The position numbers were made by a program, and so were the translations under genes. Of a stretch of 64,000 bases of DNA, positions 13,756 to 28,000 are shown in pieces. The stretch's first letter is position 1. The number at the start of each line of letters is the position of its first letter. Source of the stretch: Panorpa germanica (taxonomy: Eukaryota; Arthropoda; Insecta; Mecoptera; Panorpidae); the NCBI GenBank assembly GCA_963678705.1, contig OY783206.1, positions 12,039,807 through 12,103,806 on the forward strand, read 5' to 3'. The notes beneath the pieces are model-generated. The model was not told the origin of the DNA and did not search any database. It saw only the letters and a program-made list of their open reading frames with translations.

Positions 13756-13935
13756 TTATTTATCAACATAGTCTCCTTTAAGCTTGATACATTTAGTCCA
13801 GCTTTTTTCCATTTTCTTTATTCATTCTAAATAAAAGGTTTTCTCAAGGAACTCAAAATAAGCGTTTGTTTCAGTTGTTTAAGTGATGATCTCTTTCCTA
13901 GACCCAATACTCTTACCGCCCAGCCATTTCTTTAG
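13756..13935 (-). pseudogene. mariner transposase, C-terminal remnant
   Basis: Minus-strand frames encode the tail of a mariner transposase. A WLGGKSIGSRKE-like block (about 13905-13930) is followed by ETNAYFEFLEKTFY and, after an in-frame stop, by KLKGDYVDK and a TAA stop at 13756-13758. This matches the usual mariner ending (GGKRFGS, then EAYF, then GDYV). A stop codon and frame slips make it inactive. The N-terminal helix-turn-helix and most of the catalytic domain are missing. Confidence 0.7.
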
Positions 13936-15361
13936 GTTTGCAATTTATGAATTTTTGCCTTGATGCATCCATCAAAATTTTGCTCAAAATTTAACAGTAG
14001 TCTATTATAGGAAGGAATTATAGTAGACTATATAGGAAGTAGATTAATAGTCACTGAATTATCAAATTATCCTCGAAATATCCGTGTTTTATGTCTAGCG
14101 AGTTAATATTCGTATATATAAGTATACATTTTTGTGTACCTTTCTATGATCATATAAAACAACAACTTTAATATTTCTAGAACGTCTTTTAGGTATAAGA
14201 AAGATATTTGCTTTATTAGTTTTTACTTAGCTTCTTTAAAATAACAAAAATTAAGTAATGTAGTTATTAGAGTATCATCTATATAACATAGAGGACACAT
14301 TAAACGTTGCTAATATATAAATGCTATATAAATGGTACGTAATCGATACATAACTCTTAGTAAGCAATTTGGTAAAATGGCTCACTATACGTCCGGCACA
14401 TGTACACTTCAACTGCCATTCGTTTAAAGTTTTTCATGGCTTATATTCTAACAGGTGATTTAATATCGCCATATGTAGCTCATAAGAGAGATATTTCATT
14501 TATACTACTACGTGCTACTAAAATATGATTTCTGGTGGAGTTCAAATTGCTTACTGCACTGTGCTTAATATCGTTTGATTTGTTTTAGATTCACCATATC
14601 TAAAATGCTATTGAAGTTCAATCAAACTCCGGATTAATTTTAAGAAGTAAGATTTAGATCCATATTTAATAAGTCCTGGTTCAAATAATGAGCCAATTTT
14701 TGGACGCGGGAAGTTTTTTTTAATGTTATTACCGAGTTATATTATGACCTACAATACATATTTGTATATTTAGTTCAGTTAGAAAAACAAAAAGGTTTGA
14801 AAAGTTGATTGTTATTAGTTAAATTCAATTTGTTTTTAACAAATTTTTATTAAACGCTTTTGCACAAACAACTGCTGCTTTTTGTATTTCTAATTTCGAT
14901 GATATTGGCGGATTGATTTGCATGAATAATAAAATACACAGTTGATAGTATTTATTGGAAGGATATGATCAGATAGGTTTCATTTCCGTAAAGTAAAAAG
15001 CGAACTAGACAAATTTACTAGAAGGTATCTTTTGGTGAAAATTTCACATCGAGGTGGTTGTTTGGTTTCGATTTCTACGTATTTCGAACAATATTCTTGA
15101 AAGTGTGTTATTGATAACTGATATGAACAGATAGCTTACATAAGATTAGTAGATTTTCTATAAATTATTAAGCAAATAAATTGAACATACGACAATATGT
15201 ACGAGAGCAAAGTAACACAGTATTTCTTAAAACACTCTTCATACGTTTACAATATATTAATGTTACAAGACAACATTTCTCTTAAAAATTAAATTTGTTA
15301 TACATACCAATTGATTGTTCCTTGTGACGTGACATGTTTTTCAAAGGGTTTTTTTTAAATA
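13936..15361. other. intergenic AT-rich DNA downstream of the LIM-RapGAP-BTB gene
   Basis: No coding or RNA signal found. The part near 15.2-15.36 kb may be 3' flank of the gene to the right. Confidence 0.4.
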
Positions 15362-15367
15362 TTTATT
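15362..15367 (-). terminator. candidate poly(A) signal of the LIM-RapGAP-BTB gene
   Basis: AATAAA on the minus strand, about 126 nt past the stop codon at 15493-15495. Position and sequence fit a cleavage signal; in such AT-rich DNA chance occurrence is also likely. Confidence 0.35.
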
Positions 15368-15492
15368 GAAACACCAACCACAGTTCATAGTTTTTAACAA
15401 TCTGTACGACAAACACACATTGATTACGACAGTTTTTAATTGTAAATTGAATATTAACTAATAACAGAATATATTTCTTTAACTAAAATAAT

Positions 15493-16008
15493 TTACAGTC
15501 CACAATCAAAACTTTCCCACTCTGAAAACCTTGAGTCCTGTTTCTGTAGTCTTTGTTGACATGCTTCCAGATAACTATCCTGTATTCTATACATTCCAGA
15601 ATTTGCTTGAAACATTAAAGTTTCCAAAATTTGTTCATTTTTAATTGCCTTTGATGGTAAGACAACTTTAATCAATTCTTGTGGTGAAATTCTGTAAAGT
15701 TTGAGATCTCTTGAAAGACGATCCATGATGCATTTGAATTCCAACTTAGCATCCAACTTGCTGGACGTCTTAGTGCGTATCTTGTGACGCGCCCAGCTTA
15801 GCATGGCATCGAACTTACGCACTTCTGGAACTTCTAGATTACGACACATTATCATCTGCACCATTGATTCGGAGAGTGACAAGAATTCTGGAGTTTGGAA
15901 CAGAGCATAAGCTCTAGCTTCGACGAATGCGAGAATCATATTCACTAGCTCCGAGGCAGACGTGTAGCGCCAGTAATAGTTCTCCAGCGAGATTAACATC
16001 GTACATAC
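15493..16008 (-). CDS. exon 12: BACK domain and stop
   Basis: 516 nt, acceptor TTTGCTTAG, phase 0. Encodes the BACK-like helical bundle (LSESMVQMIMCRNL, then FDAMLSWARHK) and ends at TAA (15493-15495). Confidence 0.92.
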   Translation of the reverse strand, partial: VCTMLISLENYYWRYTSASELVNMILAFVEARAYALFQTPEFLSLSESMVQMIMCRNLEVPEVRKFDAMLSWARHKIRTKTSSKLDAKLEFKCIMDRLSRDLKLYRISPQELIKVVLPSKAIKNEQILETLMFQANSGMYRIQDSYLEACQQRLQKQDSRFSEWESFDCGL

Positions 16009-19000
16009 CTAAGCAAAAGAAACAAAAACCATTAACTTTGGAAATAAAAAGCTTGATTCTTAAATTATATGTATACGTTAACTGGGTCTTACAACATCGA
16101 TACGTAGAAACTGTTTTGCGTGATGGAAGCAGGCCTGCAGCAACTCAGGAAGATCATAATGTTCCGCAGCGCAAATCAAACCAGGAATGGTTGCACAAGT
16201 CAGTGGACAACTTCCGGTATGTAAGTAATCAAGAAGAACCCGGAAAGTATCAGGATCAAATTCGATAATTGAGAATTCTGTTTGCGCTAGTTTAGCGCGG
16301 TCTACTTTTTGTGCATCCGCGCAAACTGAAAGTCTTGGAACTGCTAGCTGTTGTGCTCCAGGTTTATCTTTGCTATCTCTATCCTTTTGATCTTTATCTG
16401 AAAACCAAGATGATATTGTAGTATTAAAACTAATTCATTGGTAGATAAATAACGTAGATTTAGTTTTTTAATGGAAGAAAACGCTTACTTGAACAATCTT
16501 GTGAAGAAGCCCACTTCTTTTTGTCATCAGCATGTAACTGTGAGTGTTGCTTTCTTATGGATCTTCCCCATCCCGCAGTAATTGTCCCTATTCGATTAAT
16601 TGCCCGTTTCACCATTGGAGAACTAGGCACACTTTTGGGGCTAGGATCAAATAGAACAAACATTGAGTTGTTTACCACAGAGCCATTGATGCAAAAGCAA
16701 CATGCAAATTAAATCGAAGAACCTACCGAGGGGATTCCATATCCGGTACTTGAAGGAAGTTACTACTTTTAGGACGTGATACTTGAGGGGATAATAATGT
16801 AGGTACTGGACGGGCTAATAATTCAGCAACTGGAACTTGTGGAGATCCAAAACCAGTTTGAATACCGTACAACATCTCTTGAAACACTCTAGAAAGTTCA
16901 ACGTAAAGTTAAATTGGCTTCAGATAATATGAAGAAAAGAAAATGTATAATGATTCACCTGCTTCTTACACCAAGAATTGCTCTAACTCCAATAAACTTG
17001 ACTTTTTGTTTTGATTGTCCAACGAGGAACACCACATCAAATAATGACGCGTTGGCTAAAGTATTAGGCTCATTGTTGAGAAACATTCTTGTAAAGTCCT
17101 TCGCCAGTTGGTCATAGTCTTCGAACTGGTCTCTTACAGAGTCCAACAATGGAGAGCTTGGTCTCATATGACCAATAGGACGCCATGATCCTAAAATGTA
17201 ATATTAGTAATAACCGCACAACGTTATTTACATAATTAGATCAAGTAAAAATCGAAATTAATACCTCTTCGATATGGTTTCGGAATTTGTCCAGTTTCAG
17301 CGTGATTTGCTAAGTTAGCAACAATATCTTCAAGCATTTGTGATCTTGTACGTTCCTGCATGCGAGCAAATTTAGGAGCTGAATAACTAGCGCGTTCTCC
17401 ATTCACTATTTTCGTTAATAACCATTCTCTGAACATTGGACCTTTATCGAAGAGGCTCTGTTCCCAAAGATAGGGTTTGTAAGCGCCTACTTCATCGCGA
17501 GTTACCACGGAGACCTCATATCGAGTTGGACGACGTTTTATGCGAGCAGATACGCGAACTGGAACAAATATAATCATATGAAAAATGTTATTTTCAAGGA
17601 AATCGCTAGAACCAGATACCCACCTAATATAAATGTATGAAGGAAATGACTTTTGATGCAAGCTGGACTAAATTGCGTGTTATCAGCTTCCAGGAAAACA
17701 ACACAAACAATATCATTTCCAATGTGTCTTTTCCTCTGCAATTTTTGAGGATCATGTTTTTCATATGGGAGTTGTGTAGATACATGAAACATAATTTCGA
17801 TGCTTCGCCAATTCGTGTAGACGGAGTAAAGTCCTGTGAGGTCATGAACTGTATCAAGTCCACCTTTATATTTATCAAAACCTCGAAGTCTTACACGCTC
17901 TCCAAGTACTTGTAAAAATTCGTCAAATAATGGAGAGTTATCATTATTATCTAAGATTTCTTCCTCCGTGCATTGTCCTTCCTTTACGTAAATTACTCCC
18001 ACTTTTAGTTCGCTCTTGATAAACACTTGATCGAGTTTCAGCAACTCTTCTGGGGTGTCTGGGAGTTGGCCTAGTGTTAGTGGGGGATTGATATTTACTT
18101 CTTTTCCCAGTGATCGAACTACTTCCTCACGATTGTATCTGTAGAGCACATTTAGATGATTAGAACCCTGTTCAATGACATAGTTAACAATGAATAAAGG
18201 TACATACCTATCGGCAAACACACAGGATGCTGGAATAAGACCATGGACCGTGTAACTTATGGCTCTCACTAGGATACGAAACTGATCCCGACCATTGAGT
18301 GTCTCTTGTTTGATGGACAAGATTACTGGACCAAGATCTTCATCATTAGTAAAGTAATTCCAATGTTCTGTTCCGTAGAAATATTTCTCGTAGGTTTCTT
18401 GTTCCACGCTGGTTAACTCGAAACCGGCCGAAGCATCCCATTGCTCTTCGATGGCGGTCTTCTTGCGTGGTAGTGAGTCATCGTCTTCGTCATCTTCATA
18501 TAGATCATTATATCCTAGATAAGATATGTAATGTTAATATATATTTTTATAAAATTTGTTAATCTCTATGAAACTGTTAGTCACAAAAACTATAAAAACT
18601 ATAATAGACAATTTAATATTCTGTTGTATAGAGGAATTATGTAATTAATAGCAATTTTTATTCAACCTTCATTACCATCAACATAAAAACAGATTCACGA
18701 ATGCGTTTTCTTCCTTATAGAGGATGAAGAGCAGCATTTTCTGGGAATTGCATTGGTATTTAGTTGGGAAAACAGCAACCTTTACCCATGTGTACAATAT
18801 TTCATAAATTGACATATTTTTTTATTGTTTCAGATAATTTTCAGATTTTCGCAAAGGTAAAATTGTATATTTATATTTTAATAGTAATTTATTACTTTAA
18901 TTTGGTTTATCGTAATTTAATTGCTAAAACATAGCAAACCTTAAATACTTAGAGTAGTTATATATTATTAAAGTTTTTAAATCCAATTTCTGTCACAATC

Positions 19001-22000
19001 TTGTAACATTTTTTCTAAGTGTTTATAATATTTTTCCTGTTTGTTTTTTTTTCTGATAAATTACTTATTTAAACAACACTAGCGAATTTGTTAATAATTT
19101 AACAGTCAACTATTCCTCAAATTATAAATATTGATTGTAGATTTAATTTAAAAACAAAATTAGACTTATTAACATTTTAATAACAACATAAATAACTTTG
19201 ATACGGAAGTAAATTTAATTAAAAATATTTGCATATATATTATATGTAATTCACATAGTAAACATACTCTGTGGTAGACATGCAGCATAATGTAAGGAGA
19301 GCAAATACATGGAATTGGAAGCCTGTGCTGAAGTCGGATTATTTGCACTGGAGCAGAAATTCGCGTGTCGGGACATAATGAACTTTCATAAAATTATTTT
19401 TACGACATTTTCCTTTATTTTCACAAAACATAAAATATATCTCATAAAAACATACTTACGAAACGCACTAGATCAGGGGTATGGAATCTTTAGTAGCTAG
19501 TACAGCTACAAGTGAGTTAACAACTTAGGGCTAACAATAAATTAGGAACTCGGTTGCTAATATTGCCATCTATTTAAAATGTGGTAAAAAATATGTAGGT
19601 ATATTGCTTTTTGATAATTTTAAAGTTCCTCTGTGTCAAGATAATGTTTCATAATATTGCTATACGCAATCAAAATGAAGAATACGAGGTCTGTTCAAAA
19701 AATAAGGTAGGGCAAAAATTTCGCGGGCTACGTACATTCGATTATCGATTTTTTTATTTTGTTATGTTGGTACACTCGTCTCGAACATATGTTCACAGTT
19801 TTAGCTATATAGCACATTTAGTTTGTTTGTGAGAGGCATAAAAGTTAGAAGTGTTTTGCGTGTTCGACGATTATCTGCTGTCGAATAACATGAATCAAAG
19901 AGTTTGCATTAAATTTTGTGTGAAAAATGGAATCAAGTGCTCCAAAACACTTGAAATGTTGAAAGTGGCATACGGTGAGTCTACTTTAAGCCAAAAAAAT
20001 GTTTACAAGTGGTACAAGCTTTTCACAGAAGGTCGAGAAGATGTGAATGACGACGCTCGCCCTGGACAAGCTCTAAATGTTTGAAATTGCAAGTCACAAT
20101 AAGGTACCAAATCCATTACTTCAGAAAGTTACTAGTTTTTGTGACAAACATAATTTATTTTGAGCTGTTTATAAATGACAACTATCCTTTAAACATAACT
20201 ACGTGTATAGAAGGTGTATCTAACATAATAAAAGTTACCCGTTACCTAAACAAATTTATCAAATATAGAACGCTTTGTGACTTAATTTACTGCTTTTAGA
20301 AAAATAAATCTTTCCTTTTGGAATTAGAATACTCATAAAACATTTTAAGTTTTTAAGGATTTTAAAATTTTAAGAAGTCCTTTAGAAGAAACCCCGTAAA
20401 CAATTTGGTGAAGTGTCTATTACTATTGCACTTTATCTTCATTTGTATTCCGACAGGTGCAACGGTTTTCCATTTGTAGCCAATAAAATAGACATTTCAT
20501 ATGAACGACTGTGAGAAACAGAACTGTAAATGAACTCTTTCATGACAAAAAAATCATACGCATCTTCAATATGATGGCGAAGTGACTCCAAAATGTTTAC
20601 TGGGAATGAACTTGTATAATAAAGTAAGATTCTTTTAAGTAAATATAAGGTACGGTAATTCATATTTTGAGTTTTGTGGGTACTATGAAACATCTGAAAC
20701 ACAATTTTTGTTTTGTTATTCATCCTGTTAGTAAATTATCTCATTAAAATTGATTACCGGGATCAAAAATATAAGAAGTTTTGTGAGCTGAAAAGAGTTG
20801 TAGAATATTTTCTATTATGTTTGATTGTATTATCAGGCAGATCCTTATATAAGGCGGTTATTATATCCCGCGTTATTGGAAGCATCTGGATCAATATGCG
20901 TTGTATTAAAATGCGTTATATACGTTACAGTTCACCACCCCTGACATAGACTAATAACAATAATAATAATAGAGCACTTAAGTTGTAGCCTACTAAAATA
21001 ATTAGAGAACAAGACGGGAAAGCTGACGATGAAAAAGGGAGGAAGAGGGGAAGTATTTGTATTACTTGCCTCTATCGTGGTTGGACGCCTCGCCCTCAAC
21101 TTCCCTCCGACGATTCTCATGCGCTTCCTGAATATCATGATCCGACTCACATTCACCCCACATTGAATCCGTGGCGATCTTTTGACGGGAACATTCTATC
21201 CAGTATCCAGGTGTTGGAAACAAAGAATGTGGGAACTCCTCGCAGAATTCATCTGGAATATTTATTATTTGTTAATGTTACATACTTTAACAGAAGTTAC
21301 ATATATTTTATACTAGTATCATTATTATTTTCCTTCTCCTTTATAATAATGTACCAACTAACGCAGTCATTAATTACGCCGCACTAATTTTAGCTAAGAA
21401 TATTTACAAAAAAATATTTTCAAAATTTCAAAGGGAACTAAGTGGCCATCTATAAATTATGTCACACCAATTTCCTGAAATTCTGACTCCTCCCCGTCTT
21501 TGTCACATTTTGCATTTAATACATATTTTTTTGTTCTTAGAATAAATGACCTTTTTGTATATCTCATGACAATTTATAATTTATTTAGGAAATTACGTTT
21601 TTCAAAAAAAAAAAAAAAATTATGTTGCCCCTCATGTACATTTTCAAGAATTTATGTATTATTTTTCGCAAAATGTACCTTTTTTTTAAACTATATATTT
21701 TTTATATACTATAATATAGTTTATAAAATATAATATATTTTTAAAATTCATATATATTAATTATACCCCCTAACACAATTTCTAGACCTCCTCCCCCCTA
21801 GGTGTGACGTAATTTATGGATGGCCCCTAATCACGCCCTCTCGGTATTGTGTAATTTGCCACTGAGACGATATGCTCAAATTATCAAAGAACTACCGATT
21901 AAGTAGAACAGTGGCTTCACAACGACTGCGATATTCTTTTCCAATAAAGTAATGCTTTATTAACACACGAAATTCAAATTTTTCCATTATTTTGAAAATT

Positions 22001-25000
22001 ACAAAAGTAATGTCACTAAAGCCATTGTAGCTCGTAAACTAAATGTTGTAATGTCATAAAATTTGGACACATATCGTAGGTTGGTATTAAGTAGAAATAA
22101 TATAGATTTGTCAATAGACGCCATATATATGTCAACCTACGAACTTATTGTGTGATGTGATATATACGACTGCACTAGAAGTAAAATATATATATTTACT
22201 TTTCTATTTTTGGTACCATTTTATCGATTTTGATCAAATGATTCTAGTATTACGCAATTGAGAATTATATAATATTTCTAGGAAGATGAATAGTGCAGAT
22301 AAAACAAATTAAACAGGAAATTCTACGTAATGTGTATACGCAGTTTAATTTGTTACACAATATAGTTGGTAGATGGAACTAGTTTCGCTTGTTTTAACAT
22401 CTCCCATTGTACTCATATTATATAATTTTATGATGTTTGTAATACCTACACACAGTACCCGTTCTTGTTTGATTTAATATTTGCAATATTTTCCTTTATC
22501 TGTATAAAACGTACATTTTATATGAGTGATTAAATTTAATGTAATGCTACTCGTTAAACATGTCACATAGTAATAAAAATAAATATTATGCTAATGCCAA
22601 CGCTGTGTATCCTAATAAAATGGCAATTTGTATTACGGTCGCGTCAGCCCTGTTGCATACATAGCAGGCAAGATATAAATAACGTAATATTTGAAATGAA
22701 ATAATTTTATTAAATATAAAATAGGTCATTCGTATGTGATTTACATTTTTATTGTCAAATTATATGACAAATATAATATTGCGTCAATGATATTTTTCGT
22801 AGTGATATATGATTCGTGGAAATATTTATGATTAAAAAAGAGGGTTAAGTAGAGACTCAAACCAACTGTACTGTATGTTGACTGATCTTATTTATCAGGG
22901 GAATAAATATAAACAAATTAATAATCTTTGCGCTGATATTTCAATAGTTAGTTAACTGTGGTTTATTATAAACCTTGGGTGATACTTTTGTAGCACAGCT
23001 CTTATTTTTGTTCGAGTCCTTGGTTACATTTCTTCAAGTATGCCATAAATAAAATTTGAATATTGAAAAATCAAAGATGCTTACTTGCTTGATGTTTTGT
23101 GTAGTCTCTCCTCACTGTAAGGTAGAACACCAAACAATTTTAAATGTAGCTTAGTGTCCTGACTTTCAGTGGGGAGCGAAAACACTGTGATGTCTTTGAT
23201 CAATTCCACGAAGAAGCTTCTACGAAATTTCAATATAATATTCCATATACCTATTAACAATAAAGCCTATAGCACAAAGTTTTGAGTTACAAAATTATGT
23301 GTTCTAAGAAAAGCAAGATTCTCTTTTAAACAGTGACAATCGCAAACAAATTGATAGAGATGCGTACATGTTCAGATTCTACGTTATCTAGTTTAACTTT
23401 TTTATTAGTCTACTATTAAATTCTACTTCCATGGTGATAAAAGGTCAGACAACTTGGGAAGTCATTTAGGGTATAACTAAATCAAATTATTTTATTCTTA
23501 AGTCGTTTAAAAATATTTTAATGTAGAATATCGATGTAAATCATAAAGATTAGAAAAATAACTATAAAAAGATATATTAAATTAAAATTAAATACTAGAA
23601 GTTCTAAATAGCAAGGGAGAAGTATTATCAGTTCATACCTGTCAGGTGCCAGGTTGTTTCATCCTTAATACTACTACTTTCTGTGTAATAGAAGAACAAA
23701 AAAGTGACAAAACAATATTAATTGGTTAAGAATTTAATTAATAAAATTGAGCAGTTATGTTGGGCTGTCATAATAAATTGAAACGCGAAAAAATGTCAAA
23801 TATACAAACGGTACGCACATAGAATTCATAAAATGTGTAAACGTACAGTCTGGTTGACAAATAAATGAAGGATGAAAAACAAAATGAAAATACTTGCGGA
23901 ATTATTTATAAGGTTTCTAAAAGTTTTTTTTTATTTTGTTTGAAAATTTGTGAAATTTTACCTAAAATAGAGTAAAATTTTGTGGGACGGATATTAGCGG
24001 CACAATTCGATCTAAATTGTTCTTTAAACAAACTGAGAAACAGAATTTTAATAACAGAATCTACGGTATAGCCAAGAAGCACCACTACGCAATAGTTCAC
24101 TGCACATCGGAACCCCTTGGACAAGTAAAGTGATAAATAGTACATCATTGCAACAACACGGTCTTGATAAGTAAAATTAATAATACAAAATGTGCTTGTG
24201 AACTCGTCTTTAGCGTAGTTTTTTTAATTTTCAATTGAAATAAATTTTAATATATGTATATTAACGCTTTTATTATTTTACATATCGAAAAGTTGATGGT
24301 GTTATAGAGATATCAAACTTGAATTTAAATTTTGCCGCATGTTTTAGATATGCATAATACGTCACAGAAGAAACGAGTAATCGAGATTATATATCCTTTC
24401 GGAATATAATACTTTATGGCATACACAACGCAGCTTTTAGTATAGTCCAAATTACGATAGTTCAGCTGCGATTTATACTTAAAAGAGGTTATTATAAGAG
24501 CGGTATAAATCTTTTATACATTAATGAATTTTATCTTATTCGTTTCTATATACATTATACTAAAATAAGTGAGTCAGTGCTTTTTAGTTATATCGGCAGT
24601 TTATACCCCACAACTTATTTTAAGTATGAGTTGCTGCCGAACTCTCATAATTTGCCGACGTGACGTAATAATTAAAGAGACAAAACGACTTCTTTAATTG
24701 TCAATATTTCCTAAAATATAAAGAGTTATTAAAAAATAATTGGACATTTTAGGTTCTGGCTGCTAACTTCATCATTATATATTTCCGTTTTATAGAAATT
24801 AAGTAATGGTTCAAGATCCCGTTTTGGTTGATTTGAAAGCTAGTTTTCTGTAGTATACATTGTAATAACGTTGTTTCTGACATCGCCGGCAACAGCTAGT
24901 GTCGAAATGTCATACATACTATGATCTAAAGTAGATTTCATGAACTTCTCTTATTTGTTATTGAGCATAGAGCTGATGAAAATTAAAATGTTAATTTTTA

Positions 25001-28000
25001 AATATGTTAAACCTAGGAAAAATAATTTTAATTTTTAATATACGAGGCATGTTTTTTAAGTAAGTACCGTTTTGCGATTCCGCCTTTGCAGCGCTACGGT
25101 CGGCGTTTCGCGCATGCACGCTGGTTACCTACATCTTTTGTCTACGCACTGACGCCATTACAGTCTGATTCTTCATTGTATACGTTGTTTACTGAGTGTT
25201 TAAGATGCCTCCGACAGTCGTGAGTCCCGCCGATTGTGAAGTACGGGCTGTTATACGATTTCTTAGTGCTAAAGGCGTAAAACCGATCGATATTCATCGT
25301 GAGATCTGTGAAGTTTACGGACAAAACATTATGAGTGATGGAATGGTAAGGAAATGGGTGAGAGCATTTAAAGATGCGTCAGCGTCTTCAAGACGATAAC
25401 GAAGTCAAAACAGTTGTGATACAGTGGTTAACAAGTCTGGCGGCAGAATTTTATGAGGAGGGTATTCAAAAACTGGTGCCACGTTATGACAAGTGCCTCA
25501 ATATTCACGGAAATTATGTAGAAAAGTAGATTAAGGTACAGGCTTTCATGTAAAAATAAAATTATTGCGATATCTTTGCACGTCTTTTTTTAATTCCAAA
25601 ACGGTACGTACTTAAAAAACACGCCTCATTTTCTCGTAGCATAACCTGGACCTTGCGATCACACTTTTGCATAAAACCAAATATCTAGGTACGCGACTGT
25701 ACAGAAATACTTTTTTTTTAGAAAAAAACATAAACAAAGATACCATCAAATACAAATATCAAAGTCTACAATTTTAATTAAATTTAACACAAAAGAGACA
25801 CTTACTGTTATTTTAAAATACGAAATATAAAGCGTCCATTGAATATCAGCAACACATCTGTTAGAATCTCATATGCTGATTGTTAACAATAACATAATTC
25901 CTGAATTGTGTATTGTTGGAATAGTTGCGGTTGAACACGAAATCGATAATACTACGATTACAATTCATTCATCATGCATTAAATTAAGCTTAATGCATTT
26001 CTAATTGAACTATAATTTCATTAAATAACTATAATTAATCTATGTTGGAAAAATAAGTCAAAATCTGTCAATTTGACAGTCTTTTGGAACCACCTCTGTC
26101 AAGTGTATTGTAGGCATTTCACTATAACAGAGCTGGTAAAGTTTGGAAATGTTTGGGAGACTTAATATTTAAATCAGTTCATTTGTAGGGCATATTTTGT
26201 ATGAAGAGCGCTATAAGCGCTTGATCTTGTCAGCAAAGATTCTAATTGCGGTTTCTATTCAACCAAAATTGTTACTCTCGCTTTGCACATATTTCTGAAC
26301 TTTAGTTTAGTACCTTAAGTATAGTTCAAATTACGAGAGTTCGGCGGTAACTCATACTTAAAACAAGTTGTGGGGTATAAACTGCCGATATAACTAAAAA
26401 GCACTGACTCACTTATTTTTCTATAATGTATATAGAAACGAATAAGATAAAATTCATTATCGTGTTATAGATTTATACCGCTCTTATAACCTCTTTTAAG
26501 TATAAGTCACCGCCGAACTCTCGTGATTTTGACTATAACTTATTTTTGTGTTTTATTGCAAAATGACTATTGCCTTGCGAATGTTATCTTGTTTTATTGA
26601 TAGAAATAAAGTCCTGTGTACCATTAGATGAAAATAAATTTGAAATAAGGCAAGTTTTTCATGAAAAGCAAACGCCATAAGACAATTATTTTTGACTTAA
26701 CTGTTTAACTTATTAAGGATGTCCGTTAACATTAGATGATTCTTCAACAGATGATATCTAGTTATTCAATTAGATGATATCTATGCGAAAACCTAAATTG
26801 TCAAATTAAAAAAATATATAGTCACTTGAATTGTAAACCTTGGTTGATATTTTTGTTTCAATCGAAATAACTGTAGCTTAACCAAGCAAAATATATCGGT
26901 TGCATTTTTCGCTAGATTGATATTGAAAAGTTCATTTTCTAGGTTAGTCTTTTCGTGTGCTATAACTAAAGTTTATCTGAAAATTAAAAAACGAGCCTTA
27001 ATCGACGCCTAGAGCTGTAGCTCCACTTGCTTTACGCTTCTAGTGAAACTGCCAATGCATTTTCCATAATTTTTTAGCAAGTTTCTGAACCTAGCGTATT
27101 TATGGATACACAACGGATATTTGTATTAAGTTATCAATTCTCGGGCAGTCCATTTACCTATGTAATATGCATAATTTTATTTATGTTGATGAGAAACATA
27201 TCGGCTCTGTATTTCACCTAATTTATAGTTATCGAAGTTAACTTCGAAGAGAAGACTAAGCTTCATACATAATACATATCTGAGTAGATACAAAATAAGA
27301 TCACTATTAGGCTTACATTTTCAAATGCTTGAGCCTCATCTTGGATATATCTGATATACATATACAAATACATTGACATTTCAACATAGAACTCGATGAA
27401 TTTTCCGCCATGGGTTTCATATTGAATATCAACAAAGAATTTCACTGATTTTTCCGGTGACATGCACAAAGGAAATATGATTTTAATAAAAAAAAAATGA
27501 AAAAATATATTAAATTTGTAATAATTATACTAAATATCATTTTGCTTTGTATATAATATTAGAACGCCTGATATAATATCAACCTAAGTTACTTCAATAT
27601 TCTGTGACGACACATCTAATAATTTATTTATACATGTGCTCAACTTATACATGTTTTATTACTAATTACAATACTGTACTGCATAGAAATATGTATAAAC
27701 CTGTTTTACATCAGGATTACAATAGCAGTTGAGTTAACACATAGTGCTTATTAATTGATTCGCTAATTAACAACTGGGGTATACTTTAGCTTATTAATAT
27801 GTCTGTGTTTTAATAAGATGACAACAATTACATACAGAATCAAACATTTAAATGGTTTAGCTAATTTGTGTCACAGAATAGGCATAGCGTGATTAATTTT
27901 TAGACTAGTAATAATTGCATTTCGACAAAATTAAATGTATCATTCAGTGCCCATAACACTTGTTAATCCATTGCTTTGCTTTTTCTCATTAAAAAGCATT

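Noticed and set aside
20439-20723. 94-codon minus-strand frame with weak similarity to 55129-55323
   Set aside because: Similarity is at nucleotide level and patchy, better explained by an old repeat than by a gene.
23906-24148. 80-codon minus-strand frame inside intron 3
   Set aside because: Looks vaguely protein-like but shows no domain, and I found no fitting acceptor and donor pair in phase with neighbouring exons.
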